Assembly (NCBI RefSeq): GCF_002878395.1
Contig: NC_061118.1
Location: forward strand, 4,143,651-4,207,650
Direction: 5' to 3'
Source of the DNA: Capsicum annuum
Lineage: Eukaryota > Streptophyta > Magnoliopsida > Solanales > Solanaceae
Length of the DNA: 64,000 nt
Made by a program: the position numbers and the translations under genes. Below the pieces are notes generated by a model. It was not told where the DNA came from. It searched no databases and worked only from the letters and a program-made list of their open reading frames with translations. Shown in pieces: positions 20,981 to 33,790 of the stretch. Positions within the stretch are counted from its first letter, which is position 1. The number at the start of each line of letters is the position of its first letter.

Positions 20981-23080
20981 CCCCGAGATAGGATCCATGA
21001 TGTGGTGGCATTGTGTTTCCAGCTTCATGATTAAAAGGGCCAAGGGGTGATTTGGTCCTTTACCCTTAACCCTAGTTATTCAAAACACGACTTATATTAC
21101 TCAAAAGGGTATTATTTTCCCATTATCCTCAAAATTACTCATGTAGAAACCCTCTCCCTTTCCAAGAACGAGCAATTCAAGCCTCTCTTCCCAAGAACAA
21201 GAAATTCAATTCAACTTTGTCTCCAAGAATTCAAGTCTTTAAGCTCCAAGTCCAAGTTTTCTTTAACGATTTAAGTAATTGAGGTATGTGGGTATTCATC
21301 AATGGGTTTCTTCCACCCATTGAGCCAAAAAACCCTTTTTTGGTTTAAAAGTATGAATTTTATCCTATTTTATAAAATTATTCATGCAACTTATGAATTT
21401 TTATCTATGTTTTTCTTAGTAATGTGAATTCAAGACATGTCAACATGTGTTCCCATGTAAACTAGTTTATTTCATGATTTAAACTTCAATTACTCATGTT
21501 CTATTCAAGTGATTCCATGCAAAATCTTCGAGTTATAAGTTAAATCATGTGAATATGTTGTTTTCTCAAGTTTAACTCATCCCCATATTCAAGTTCATAT
21601 ATTTCACCCAATTATTGAAATGACTTATGTTTTGGGTCTTTGAACTATGATATCACACCACTGTTTTAAACTTGGTTATCATATTTTTTGATCATTCAGT
21701 GCAGGAGGGTTATGAACACCCGATACCTATGTGTTTCACATGTTTCTATTTCTAAGTAATAAGCCTGTCAGACCATGATTTTACCATCAGATTCAAATTA
21801 TTATGTTTATGCTGGGCATTTATCAGTACAGTACCATATCATATCATATTAAATCGATAATAATAATAGTGTCATTTAGTTGGGAGTAACTCCTAGCACT
21901 GAGTGAATGTAGGGATGGTGGCTCCCCTAATAGTTAGGTATGAATCGTTAGTAATAGTACCTATGTTCCAAACCTATGGAATCACCATAGATTTTGAGGG
22001 GTCCCCGGTTAGTTAGGCATGTCACTCTCGTCCTTCGGGACATCAGCCTTATGGATCCATATCGTCAGCTATGTGTTGTTACCCCTAGTAAGGTACCAAC
22101 ACCATTCCAACTAGGGTTACAGCTTAGACCTCGGTAGCTCAGACTGTGCCATATCAGTTATAGTTTTCTACTATAGTCTCATTATAGTATTTAGAGTGTG
22201 TCAGTTCATGTTTACATGACCAAGTATTCAGACATCAGCTATTCAATTATTCAGATTTCAGTTATCTAGTTATTCAAATCATGTTTGTACATTTTTATGC
22301 TTGGTCTTGCATTCTCAATTTTACATGTTCATGTTTTTATAATCGGTATCCATACATGATCCTCAGTTAAATTTTACAGTATGTTAATCTTTACATGAGA
22401 TCTACATACAGTATTCATGTTTTACCATTTCCCAACTTACAAATTTGTTTTTAGATTAACTATGACTTACAATTTAACGTATAGCCATGTTTTAAATATA
22501 TGTTTTGAGCAAATAACTTATGTCCCCAGTCTTAAAAAATGTTTTAAATATTTTCATAATTTAGTCCATGTCTCCATATACTCATTACATTCCAATATAC
22601 TGACCACATATATGAGTTTGTGGCTACATCCTTCATAATGGAGGTACCATATAGCTCATACCCAGCGTCATACAGTTCCCAGTCTTCATCCTACAAGTGA
22701 TGAGTTCTCCTATTTTGAGAACTCCAGTCATTTGTAGTTCATGTACTATGTTGTATTTTTATTATTCATATGTATTGATTAGTGGTAGTTGGAGGCATGT
22801 CCCAACTATCTACAGCTAGTATAGTAGAGGCTTTATAGATAGTTAGTCAGAGTCATGATATGTAATTCAAGTTTCTTTCTTCAGTTTTATCATGTTGTAA
22901 ACTTTATAAGTATTTTATTTATTCAAACCTTCTTATGATCATGTTTCTGCTCAGTAAATTTAGTTTTTATACAATTTAAAATTAGTTGCTCAAGCAATAT
23001 GCTAGTTCATGGGTTAACTTAGGATCACTTTTGGTTTCAAGATCCGTGTTATGACTAGGGGTTAGTCTTGGGTCGTGACA
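20981..23080 (+). repeat. Solo LTR (outer), right part
   Basis: This continues the LTR begun at 9242. Together the two parts make about 2.6 kb. It ends GGTCGTGACA, followed by CTATC, the copy of the 5-bp duplication at 9237-9241. The sequence has typical LTR content: a run resembling a leader near 21060-21290 and a CCTTCGGG stretch near 22030. No coding is supported. Confidence 0.85.
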
Positions 23081-23085
23081 CTATC
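23081..23085. repeat. Target-site duplication CTATC (right) of the outer solo LTR
   Basis: Identical to 9237-9241. Confidence 0.85.
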
Positions 23086-23425
23086 CTAAAGAGGTGTTTC
23101 TAAGGTTTAGAGTTTCTGGAAATCCATTTCTTCATCACAGGATGCTTTTTATCACAATAGTTGACTATTAGAAATTATTTCCACTGGGTATTAGAAAATC
23201 TAAATCTCCACCATATATTTAAATCAAGAGTGGTAGAAATGACTTTATTAAATCTTGTACCAATCCCAGATTCATCTTTGGGGAAACAAAGCTTGCCCAA
23301 AAGCACCAATGGTATTTCTTTTTGCTATTAATAGTACCCCAAAAGAAGTTTCCAAGATGTTTAGCAATGAGTTCAAGAATCTTCTTTAGAGGGTATATAG
23401 CACTAGGAATATGTACAGGAAGAGC

Positions 23426-24700
23426 TTAACGAACGCTCTTTATGAGAACCTCTCTACCCTCGTAAGAGAGCATTTTGCCTTGCCACCCATTCAATCTATT
23501 GAAGATTTTTGTAACTATTCTATCAAAATAGCTTACCCTTTTTCTATTAGTGTAGATAGGCCACCTAGATAAGTGAAGGAAAAATATTTTTCCATGAAAC
23601 CGGTGCACATCAACATGTTTATTCTATGAGCACAAGGATTGGGACTAGTGACAAAATAACTCTTGGAAGCATTACCATTTGCCCAAAAATACTATCATAT
23701 TTTCTAAATTGCTTCATGACTAAGTTGATAGATTTATGTTTTCCACTACTAAAGATGACAACGTTATTAGCATAGACCAAATGAGTGGTCAGACGACCAT
23801 TTCTGTGCATGAAAAAAAGGAATAAAATTTGGATAATCTAGGAGACTGTTAAGAGATTTTATAAGAACCTCTGTAGCAATAACAAAAAGTGCATGAGTAA
23901 TTGGATCTCTATATTTTTAATTATGTGATTAAGTGAAGAAAACATGCCTAGTCCCATTGATGATCACAGAATACCATACATTGGAGATGGATCTCTAGAT
24001 AAGATCAATCAAAACATTATTAAAACCAAGCCTTCTTAAAACTTTCTTCAAGAAATTCCAAGAAAGTTTGTTATATGCTTTTGCCATGTCAAGTTTTATC
24101 GCAGCATTACCCCTAAAGTTTTTCATGGAAATATTATGGATAATCTCTTCAGCTATCATCACATTGTCTATGATAAGCCTACTAGAGATAAATCCACCTT
24201 GTTTTTCAGAAATAAGACTAGAAAAACAGGATTGAGCCTATTAGCCATGATCTTAGACAAAATATTTTTAGTTAAATTACTAAGGCTAATAGGCATAAGA
24301 TCAAAAAAGGACAAGGATTATCAATATTAAGAATGAGAGCAAGACAAGTATGATTTAAAAACTTGGTCAGATTCTTACCTTTGAAGAATTTCTCAACAAA
24401 ATTCACAAGCTTTTCCTATATAATATTCCAGCAAACCCGGAAAAATTTTCTATTGAAGCTATTAGGACAAACAAACCTCATACTACTCATATCAAAAACA
24501 ACTTATTCAATTTCATCCTTGATAGCATTCTTGTGAGCCAAGTATTATTATCATCAGTAACCACTCTAGGAATAAGATTTAAAAATCTATTGATCCTATA
24601 ATTATGATTAAGGTTGAATTGTTTCTCAAAATGTTTGATAGAAACTTTTGGAATATCATCATTACCCTGGATCTATTCATCACTATGATCTTTGATATGA
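23426..24700 (-). pseudogene. LINE-1 reverse transcriptase
   Basis: On the minus strand, AIKLDMAKAYNKLSWNFLKK (about 24030-24110) is followed by RSISNVWYSVIING. Next comes the catalytic box, which reads LVYANNVVIFSSGKHKS (YANN at 23763-23774) where YADD is normal. The C-terminal part has WPIYTNRKRVSYFDRIV and WQGKMLSYEGREVLIKSV (23430-23560). Domain order is that of plant L1-type LINEs. Loss of both catalytic aspartates plus stops and frameshifts make it inactive. LINE-2 has the same YANN change. Confidence 0.9.
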
Positions 24701-24849
24701 TGAATCTGAAGTCTCTCCTCTTATTCTTCAGAACACTCTGAAAATACCTAGTATTTTATCACCATATTTGATGCAGTTTATATGAGTTTTGTGTTATATT
24801 ATCCTGCATATTATGTCACCTGACATACTTATCATAACCTTTATTTAGC

Positions 24850-25660
24850 TCTTCTCTACTATGACTATTGCAATTACTCATATACTAATTCTCAAAAAGT
24901 TTTATCTTAGGATCCTACTCCTTTACATCCTCATTGATATCACTAATGATCTGTTAGGACCATATACTAAGATGTCTCCTCTAATTCTTGAGAATCCCTA
25001 TGGAATTACCTTTTACCTCCTTCTTCCATACTTCACTCATAATATCCATAAAATTATATTGAGTAGCCCAAGAATCTGGTATATTCTTTCTGATATTTAC
25101 TAAATTTTAAAAGAAGGGCCTATGATCAGAACATATTCTAGGTAGGTGTTCAACAATATTATTTTAGAATTTGAGAGTCCAGTCATTATTAACGAAAACT
25201 CTATCCAACCTCTTCCAAACTCTCTTATAAGAAATTCAATCATTGCATCATATGTTTTGGACCTGTATATCGCAGTTAAACTATGATTATCTAAATAAGT
25301 TCTAAATTACATGTTACTGTAAGTTTTGTGAGGTTTACCCCCAAGTTTTTTATCTTGGTCCATAATAACATTGAAGTGACCCCATATACACCAAGAACCA
25401 TTAATAGTATTTCTCATACCATTGGTACTTTCCCAAAGATAAATTCTCTCCAAGGTAGTGCACTTGGCATATACAACTGTCACAAAATTGCCAGTGTCAC
25501 TGGGATTATTTTAAAACTTGATGGTAATTTGTTGATATATGTTTTCTTTAATTTAAAAATAATCATAATTTTTCCCAAAACACTAAATTTGACCATTGTT
25601 ATTAGTTATACACTGATGAAAATCAAGATAATTTTTATAGCCCTCATTTTGCTATGATGG
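24850..25660 (-). pseudogene. LINE-1 apurinic-type endonuclease
   Basis: Minus-strand reading shows WCIWGHFNVIMDQDKKLGG (near 25345-25400; GDFN is usual, GHFN here), then RLDRVFVNNDWTLKF and HLPRICSDHRPFF (about 25120-25210). The SDHRP motif includes the conserved Asp-His pair of LINE endonucleases. The enzyme nicks target DNA to prime reverse transcription. Several stops are present. Confidence 0.82.
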
Positions 25661-25904
25661 AAGAAGGGTTCTGATATTGCTACAAAAGTAGCTCTATTAT
25701 TCACATGTACTTTCAATCTATGAATGGATTTTATAGACCTCACCCTATAATATTCCAAAATATAGTGTTAAACATAGGATATTTTAGGGGGTGGGGCACT
25801 TTGTCTTTGTTTTTTTTTCTTATTTTTTGCAGACTTCATCCCATTAGGTTTGTCCTTATTTCTGATTTTATTTCTTCCTCTAGACTCTAAAGAAAAGGAA
25901 TTAG

Positions 25905-26117
25905 TCAAGACTCTTCTTTGTTCCATTTTGTTGTTTTTTTCATCATTTTGTTCTTCTGTATTAGATTGAGATTTCTTTCTTTTTCTTTGATCTTATTCCT
26001 AATTAAAGTTTTGAACATCCTCATCATTGCTATTAGGATATTGTTTTTCCTCCTCTTGAATTTCCTTGCTTCCACAAGTTTCCTTAATCCCTTCTTTTTA
26101 GTATTATTTACTTTCAT
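25905..26117 (-). pseudogene. LINE-1 ORF1, basic C-terminal tail
   Basis: A 70-residue Lys/Arg/Asn-rich frame (KKKGLRKLVEARKFKRRKNN) lies upstream of the endonuclease. A similarly charged region follows the zinc knuckle in LINE-2 (33470-33790). This suggests the nucleic-acid-binding tail of ORF1. There is no catalytic motif. Confidence 0.5.
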
Positions 26118-26220
26118 GTCACCTCCATTTTTTCTTTAATTGCCTTCTTCATATTTGAGTTCAATAAAAATTTTAATGGATTTTTAAAATACTCCAAATT
26201 TTAGTCCCTGAAAATTTTTT

Positions 26221-26325
26221 GAGTTTTAAACTCACTGTCCAGACTATGACTCTTCTTACGAGTCGTAATGTATCATTGTATGGGTCATAGAACCCCAATT
26301 GTAGGGTGTCCAGTGAAGGTAGCCT
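26221..26325 (+). repeat. Solo LTR D (outer), left part
   Basis: It starts TGAGTTTTAAACTCACTGTC after ATTTTT (26215-26220) and continues at 28870 after the inner solo LTR. Motifs such as ACGAGTCGTAATGTATC recur on both sides of the break, near 26255 and 29090. This supports one original unit. Confidence 0.75.
26321..26325. repeat. Target-site duplication AGCCT (left) of the inner solo LTR
   Basis: Identical to 28865-28869. Confidence 0.88.
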
Positions 26326-28864
26326 TGTAACGCCCCAAAATATGATCCAAAGACGTCACACGATGCTCAAGACTACGAGTAGCCTTAAGCTAATCCTGTC
26401 TGCCTTCTACTAGATATAAATCTTATAATCAAGGTAATAGATACATAAAAGTCATATTGAATACGGAAACTGTCTGAAATAACTAAGAATAATTTGAATA
26501 TAATGTATGAAACATCAATACTGAATAAGCTGAATCACAACCAGTAGTCTGACTAGCCTCTACTACTAACATCTAGAGAGTCACTGGGACAAACCCTCAG
26601 CTAACACGAACTGTCTGAAAAGAATACTAAATTACATAAACTGATAAGATATAAAATCTGAGTGAACAATTCCCCGACCTATGAGGACTCACCAACTGTA
26701 GTATGTAGATGAAGATGCTCGAACTACTCACGCTGCTGATGCTGAGCACCTGAACCTATATTATGAGACATTATAGCACATAGACATATATGTGGATCAG
26801 TACTTTGAGGATGTACTGAGTATATAGGGGTGAAATGCATAAGTAAAACATCATCTCATCATCATGATTTATAAAACAATGCATGCTAAATGTAAATGAC
26901 TCACATAAGCTAGAATATCTACAATATTGAGATCATGAATAATAAATCAATCATACTTTATAAATCTAGTAAGTCATAACAATTAGTTCTGAAAGCTATA
27001 TTTGTATTCTGTTTGTAAATCATACTATCTAAGTGTAGAAAGAGCTCACTTCTGAAATCTAAAATTTAAAATCTGAAGTCTGTAATTGTTATCTTTCTAT
27101 AAAGCATAATCTGAGTAAACTTTGTGAGCCTTTACACTTAGTTTTCTAAAAGATTTTTTATAAATCTTTTATGTTAGGCTTTACTATTAGGGAAAAACTA
27201 TTTTGCAAGAGAGGTTATTCTAACCGACATAAACCATGCGAGCTACATAGATTCCAATATCTCGTCCTTTTAAGAAAGAAACCTCATGTTGGGGAGAGGT
27301 GTTATACTCTTTCCATGGAGTATAACCTCAACTTAAGTAATCACTATCTCATCCCACTGTGGGACCTGAAATCTCAAATCTATGGTGATATGTAGTTTTG
27401 GGGTATGAGACCTTGGAATCATACCCAACTCGGTACTAAATACTACTCCCTTTAATTTGCTACACTATCTCATTGTAAATTCACTTTAAAACTAGCATAA
27501 GGGTTTATCTAAAACCAATTATGCATTTATCTAATAAAATCTGTAAATAAAGCTGATCTGAATTTTGTAATCTATAATAATCTAAAAAGTGGATTCCATA
27601 TCTAATTCGATGATTAAAAATCAAAGTTTTACTGAAAAACTGTAAATAATCTGATAATAAGATTCTTACAACATCATCTTTCTTAAAATAATAATATTCA
27701 ATCTTGGAGTAACAACCCATGCTTCAATCTTATGTCAAAACATCATAATAATCATGCTTGATAATGAAAACAATGATGATTCATCTCAAAATATGTAATT
27801 TACTACAATAGGGACGAAAGTATGAAAATAGACATGCAATTCATCTTTGAAATATCCCAGAAAGTCATAAATTTGCAAATAACAATAATGGGTATGAACC
27901 CTAAAGCAAAACTCATGTAATATCATTCAAAATCATATGAATTTAATGTAAAAGCTTGGTTTTGGGCACAAGGATGGAAGAAGATCCTTGTTCATAAAGC
28001 CCACATACATTGATAGATGATTAGATATAGAAACTTGAATTATTAATTCCTAATTGAGTTCTTGGAGATGGATTCTTGATTATCTAGCCTTGGAAATCCT
28101 CAATCTTAAGCTTTCTTAGAGAATCAATGGAGGATTTTGATTTATTGGAGAAGAGGTTTTAGAGCTCTAGGGTTTTGCTTTTGAAGAGAATGATGAATAA
28201 TGAGCACAAAGTGCTTTGAATATGATTAATCTTGTGTTTTGGACGGATTGGGGCCTTGGAAATTGTCCAAAATATCCCTTTTAAACTCTTAGATGGAACT
28301 GGAAAACGTATATTTTCTCGATTTGGCTGGCCACCACGATACGTAACTATCGCGATGGCTCACTAGAAAATGATGAATGAAAACTGGGCTTTCTCTGTGA
28401 CACAGAACTATTGTGGTGCCCTATAGTTTTTCCATTTTGACCACTGGCGCGATGCGCCAACATCGCGTTGGGCTACTAGAAATCGACAACTGGGAAATTG
28501 GCTCTCTTCGTGATGCACCAATATTGCGTCGGTCAACTAGAATGAGAAAATTAGGAATTTAGGCTTCTCCGCGATGCATGACTATTGAGGAGGGCCATTA
28601 GAATTTGAAAATCATCATTTTACCCACCTCCGCGATGCGCGAAGTGCCCAGGTGGCACACTATCAACTTAATAAATGCTCTAACTCCTCAACTGAGTATC
28701 AAATTTGGGTGAATTTGGTATCGATGGAAAACTTATTCAATTTTCCACACAATGGGTTGTCTAAATCTGTAAAATTCCACACGAAATAAATATTCTTCAT
28801 TTTGGAAGATATTTCTTAACATTCTAGGAACGAATTTAAGCTAGGAAAAGTGTGGGGTATTACA
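26326..28864 (-). repeat. Solo LTR (inner), gypsy family related to element A, minus orientation
   Basis: The plus strand begins TGTAACGCCCC and ends GGGGTATTACA. Read on the minus strand it starts TGTAATACCCCACACTTTTC, like the LTRs of element A. AGCCT flanks it at 26321-26325 and 28865-28869. At 2539 bp its length also fits that family. CpG-rich diverged repeats occupy 28310-28650. It lies inside solo LTR D. Confidence 0.9.
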
Positions 28865-28869
28865 AGCCT
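28865..28869. repeat. Target-site duplication AGCCT (right) of the inner solo LTR
   Basis: Identical to 26321-26325. Confidence 0.88.
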
Positions 28870-30895
28870 AAGTTACTGTCCTGATAATGAGTGGATCCTA
28901 ATGAGTTGTAAAGAGTCTAAATGAGTCGTATGGTCCCATCAACAGCCAAGCTAGTATGTACCCTAAGCGTTTCTATCCTAGTTACAGCTAGGACCCTAAG
29001 AGTCATAGAGTCTCCTAATGAGTCACATTGTGTGGATTATAGGGTCACCAGAGAAGGGTCCTTCAGTTACTATCTTGACTACGACTTGTAGTGACGAGTC
29101 ATAATGTATCCTTATGAGTCGTATAGTGTCCCGTAGTAACTTTGATAATTTTTTAACTTTTAATTAAGGGCACTTTGTATATTTTATCTTTACCCACTTA
29201 GACCCCACGTACATATAACAACTTGGGGCCCTTATTTACAACCTTATCAATCATAAACCCCCTCTCAAACTCTCTAAATTATCCAAGGTCAAGATATTTA
29301 GGGTTTCTTGAAAGTTGATCAATTAGAGTTTCCAACGGAAAATTCTCTTTATAGTTCTTGATATTTCAGGCATGTTACTCTACCCTTAAAATTGGTTTAC
29401 TTAAAGCGTGAAATTATATTATTATTTATTTGTATTTGAACATAGGGTTTGATATGGGTTGAGGGTTTTGGAATGAATGTTTCTTAAATTATTTTCCATG
29501 AGTTATTATGCATTGTTCATGCTTTATACATGGTTTTAAACTTATGGGGTGCATGGTCATGGTGAATAAACTAGGGGGCTTTAGTTTTCCCAAATTTTAT
29601 GAATATTGACAATTGAATTGGTAATAACCTCAACCTAATTTTTTGTAAATGGTTCTAAGTATGTGTATAGTTAGAATACACTACTTTTGGAATAATTACA
29701 TGATGTAAAAAGGTTATTAAAATATGATGGTTTGATTTAATGAACAAAGGGATTCGGTGTTTCCCCACCTTGTATTAATGAAAATAGGGAGTTATTTTTC
29801 CCAAGTTAATGACATTGAAATGGCATGATGATGTTACCTTGCACGTGTAGTTGGTGTGATGATACCAACAGTGTATGCCTAAAGGTGTATGGTGGTTTAA
29901 TGAATAAGAATATGTGAAAAGTGTTTTAATTGGGATTAAAAAAGGGATGTGTAGTCGGGTCATGAAAGTGGAGGTCTCGAAGGACCATTACTATAAACTG
30001 CGGTTATCGATGTGAGGGTCTAATTGACTGGGTGGTTTGAGTCCCCCTTATTAGTTGATTGGGTGGTTCAAGTCCCCCATGTTAAATAACTAGGTGCTTT
30101 AGTCACCTTTGATATATGCAAGGAGGTTCGAGTCCCCTATGGTGCATATGTACATATGATTATCCTCTGATTCGTACGGCTTCATACAGAGCCCTTTCAG
30201 TTGGGGGAGAGCTAGACCCATATAGCCTGTGGGTGCCTTATTATGACGGTTATGCTACACAACCAAGATTAAGATTTTTAAAATACATGCTAAGCCTTGT
30301 TCCATATCCTAGCATTTTATATAAGTATATTTATATACATACATGTATGTGACCATGTACATTAAGTTGAGCTATATTTTGAATTGTCATTACCTTATCC
30401 TTATCCCTGAGTTACATGTTCAACCCACTAACTATATCAGTACGATGTATTCCCATGCGATGCAGGTCTCGAAGGCAAGTCTACTTTCCTGCGTAGTGTT
30501 AGATAGATCAGTTCAGTTCGTCAATCATTTTTGGTGAACTAGTGAGCTCCATTCTCCGAAAGACTTGATCATTCCATCGGTTTTCTTTCATAAACTAAAA
30601 CTAAAGTGTTCACATTAACATTATAATTGTCATTGTCATTGTCAGGTCGAGGGAATGTACGGACTTAGATTGTTTACAATTTAGTAGAGGCTTTGTAGAT
30701 ATTACTGTGGATTGAGTATTATTGTTGACATTCTTAGATTTCGTTGAGTTTATTACTTTCCTATCTTGTTGTATGTTTGGAATTAAGCCACTGCTAGATG
30801 TTATGTTTTGTATTGGCTTGGCAAAGGGGGTGGTCTCTGGTCTTTGGTGGACTTGGGATATCCATCATGGACAGGCCCTAGTTCGGGTCATGACA
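28870..30895 (+). repeat. Solo LTR D (outer), right part
   Basis: This continues the unit from 26221. Together they make about 2.1 kb. It ends GTTCGGGTCATGACA at 30895 and is followed by ATTTTT (30896-30901), matching the left flank. A leader-like TTTAGGGTTTCTTGAAAG lies near 29300. It is inserted in LINE-1 ORF1. Confidence 0.78.
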
Positions 30896-30901
30896 ATTTT
30901 T

Positions 30902-32385
30902 TATTTTTCACATAGAAGGGAGGCAAGGTTGAGAATTCTCTATGGGAGATGAAATCTTCCCTTCCTCTATCTTCTAGTCTTTTCTCGATTATGATTACTA
31001 TCACCATCTTGACAAAAATTACTCACCTTATCCTCCACAGTCTTTCTTACCTTTGTTGAACCACTCTGTGTTAGCATATCCTTTTTTCATTATTTCATAT
31101 GTCCTGGATTTGAATGATGTTAACTCTGCCTTAGTGTCCAAAACAAAATCTTTCACAACCTTAATAACATGGTTTGAATTTTTATGTTTTCCCCCAAATT
31201 CCTATAGAGATATATTTTTTAGGAGAATCTTACTTTTCTTCATGGCATTTTTTTTGTGTTTCTGTTCTTTCTTCTTTTTCTATTTATATCTTACTACATT
31301 TGATTCTTGGTGCACATTCTTATCGATACATTTCACAAGCTTTTGGGGGCACTTGATTCATGAGTCTCCCGTGCTTGTCCTATGTCGGTGTGATTGGTAG
31401 AAATCATAGTTTTTCTTTGATCTTCAAGTCTTCTCTTTTCTATGAATTTTTTCCCCTCCACAATATTCATATTTTTCTCCAAATCATTCTTCTTTTCTCC
31501 AGTACCTTTTAATTAGTGGTATTGTGTCTCAATTGTTTGCAGTATTTGTAGTACTTTGGGTTACCTTCGTATTCCAAATTCAGAAAATATCCTTTAAGAG
31601 GTGAGTCCTTAGACTCTAGCGCTACCCACTGTTGTTATGGTAAAGGTTTTAGCAGGTCAACTTCTACATGTATATTGTCCATACTTGGACTAGTTCTAGA
31701 GCTAGTAGTAGCATACAGTGTGAGTGGTGTTCCTACTGCACTAGCAATTGTTTTATATAGTGCCAAGTATGTTTGTGAAAAGGAAAACCAGGTAAGAGAA
31801 CCCACATTGGAGCAATAGGAAGATCTTTCTCTGGCTTGAAATCTAGAGATCATTTTTGTAGCCACATCTGCAATCCTTCTATTTTAATCACCCTTTGGAA
31901 ACATACGTTATTAAAATCTTCCTTATTTGTCAAGTCTTTGAAGACATTGTGGTTGTCGAAGACTCCAATTTTAGAGGATCCTTTGAGCTTTACCATCTCT
32001 TTGAATTTCTACCTAATTTTATAAATCTGTGGTCTTGCCTTTAGAAATCGACCCACCAAAATGTATATACATTCTTCAACCATAATACCATAGTAATCTA
32101 AAGCCTTGAAAATAATTGTCGGAATATCATTGTGCATGGTTTTTATAGTAATAATCTTTTCCTTTTCTTATCAGGTGTTAGCATATGTGAGTTTTTCCCG
32201 ATTTTCACCATTACTAGTGCTTGTACCATCCCTACAAGATCCTTCATTGGATGCGTTGGAAGCTGGCCTCTCAATGACTTCATAAAGGTTGAGCATGGAT
32301 CAAATGGGCTAAATTTGACCGTTAATAGTCGTTCTAGAATAGAGAGAAAGTATTTCTTTTTTGATTTATTCTCCATAACACAGAT
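30902..32385 (-). mobile_element. LINE-1, 5' segment (ORF1)
   Basis: This is the 5' part of LINE-1 on the minus strand. It holds the ORF1 N-terminal and DUF4283-like regions and a decayed zinc knuckle towards 31300-31400. It joins the middle segment across solo LTR D. The true 5' end is near 32385, judged by the first Met of the frame at 32376 and by homology to LINE-2. Confidence 0.75.
31635..32376 (-). pseudogene. LINE-1 ORF1 (DUF4283-like, gag-like RNA-binding protein)
   Basis: Near 32020-32110 the minus strand reads PTIIFKALDYYGIMVEEC and LVGRFLKA, the counterpart of LINE-2 TIIFKAKDYYRVMADEF. Further down, ALYKTIASAVGTPLTLYATT and HVEVDLLKPLP (31635-31790) match the end of the DUF4283 domain found in plant LINE and related ORF1 proteins. 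Stops and frame changes break it into pieces. Its normal role would be to coat the element RNA. Confidence 0.78.
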
Positions 32386-32399
32386 ACAAACTCAATGAA

Positions 32400-32625
32400 C
32401 ATGTACATTCAATTGTTACAAAACAAAGATGCCTTAAACATAAGATTTCACATTTTTATTGTTCTTCATTCGAAAGATTTTTGATGTGGGTTAGATCAAA
32501 AGGGATTGAATTACCTAGTGTAGTCTTATAAGTGAGATAAAAAGTCGAGTAAAAAATTCTCTCTCTTAAAATCTTTCCGTACAAAGACCTATTAGAATAC
32601 ATTGTCAACAACTCCACTATATCTT
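32400..32625. other. Spacer between two head-to-head LINEs
   Basis: About 200-250 bases separate the 5' end of LINE-1 (minus) from the first recognisable LINE-2 coding (plus). No promoter or repeat is recognised. Confidence 0.4.
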
Positions 32626-32629
32626 TGAT

Positions 32630-33790
32630 GTGATATGCCGAATGGTACCATCGGATGGAGATCCCATAACCATTCATGACCAGGAACAATTCCCGCCTAT
32701 CAATTCCATAACTCCTAATAATCCAAATTTACCCTCATATGCTAATACAGTTGGTACTTCCTCAAAACTACAAATCAATGGAACTCGGCAGCTCAGAGAA
32801 CCAATTTTGGTAAGGCAAACCACCCATAGAGGGATGCTGACCATTATTTTCAAGGCAAAGGATTACTATAGAGTTATGGCTGATGAATTTAGGCTCACTA
32901 TCGTCGAAAATTTCCAAAAGTCAATATCTTAAATTGAGAAAATTAGATTCAAATTCAAAGAGCTCTTCCATGTGAATGGACAAACAAAGATTGGAGTATT
33001 CGATAATTACAACATGTTTCTAAATTTCACCAATGAAGATAATTTCAATATAGTTTAGTTTAAGAGAGTCACAGAAATTGAAGGAATGCAATGTGGTTAC
33101 AGAAATGGACACCTGACTTTAAACTTGATAAAGATCTACCTATTGCTCGATGTTACTTCTCTCTATTCCTTATCATATACATACCTAGAAATACGTCAAA
33201 TAGGTTGTGATACAAATAGGTACTTCTTTAGTTCTCGATACGTCTATTAATATTCAGACTAGACTAAGTATGTCTAAGGTCATAGTAGAGGTTAATGTAT
33301 TAAAGAAACATCCTGATAGTATATGGGTGGGAATTAAAGATGAAAACTCTCCTCTCAAAAAATATGCCCCAAAAATTGAGTATGAGAACATGTCAAAATA
33401 TTGAATACACTATGAGAAATTAGGACATAACAAGGTTAACTGTAAGGTGTTGAAAAAGATAAGAATTGCTGAAAAGAAAGGGTTGAAAAAGGGAATTTGA
33501 ATAATGAAGAACAGTCTGAAGGGAACAACATGATTGATGAAAAAAGTTTTAATGAAAATGCCAAGCATGATTAGGATGATTACCTGGTTGAACCTAACCA
33601 AAACAAGCCTATTATGGAGAATAATACCAAGGTTGATGAGGTTCTTTCTATTGTGGAGAGAATATCTGCCAACAGTAACCAAAATAAAAAGAAGAATTTT
33701 AAGAAAAAAATGTTGAATAAGAAAAATAAGGTGTCTTTCAAAAATGCTATTCCGCATATGAAAAGAATAAAGACCAAAAGAAATGAATAA
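32630..33790 (+). pseudogene. LINE-2 ORF1 (DUF4283-like with zinc knuckle)
   Basis: The first frame (100 residues) shows LPSYANTVGTSSKLQ and TIIFKAKDYYRVMADEFRLT. After stops, LVLDTSINIQTRLSMSKVIV and VNVLKKHPDSIWVGI (33207-33340) match the DUF4283 end. The zinc knuckle at about 33395-33450 reads IHYEKLGHNKVNC, preceded by a TGA where a Cys codon is expected. A highly charged region follows to 33790. It has no intact frame. Confidence 0.8.

Larger units (their letters stand above)
23086..26214 (-). mobile_element. LINE-1, middle segment (reverse transcriptase, endonuclease, end of ORF1)
   Basis: Minus-strand LINE sequence lies between the two nested insertions. From high to low coordinate it holds the basic tail of ORF1 (25905-26117), the endonuclease (about 24900-25660), the reverse transcriptase (about 23430-24700) and the start of the zinc-binding region (23086-23425). 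All frames carry stops. Confidence 0.85.

Noticed and set aside
25918..26139. Plus-strand frame rich in Phe, Ile and Leu that looks like a membrane protein
   Set aside because: It is the complement of the Lys-rich LINE ORF1 tail. Lysine-rich frames read backwards give hydrophobic peptides.
30116..30537. Open frames inside solo LTR D
   Set aside because: They lie within LTR sequence, have no known domains and are short. Treated as chance.
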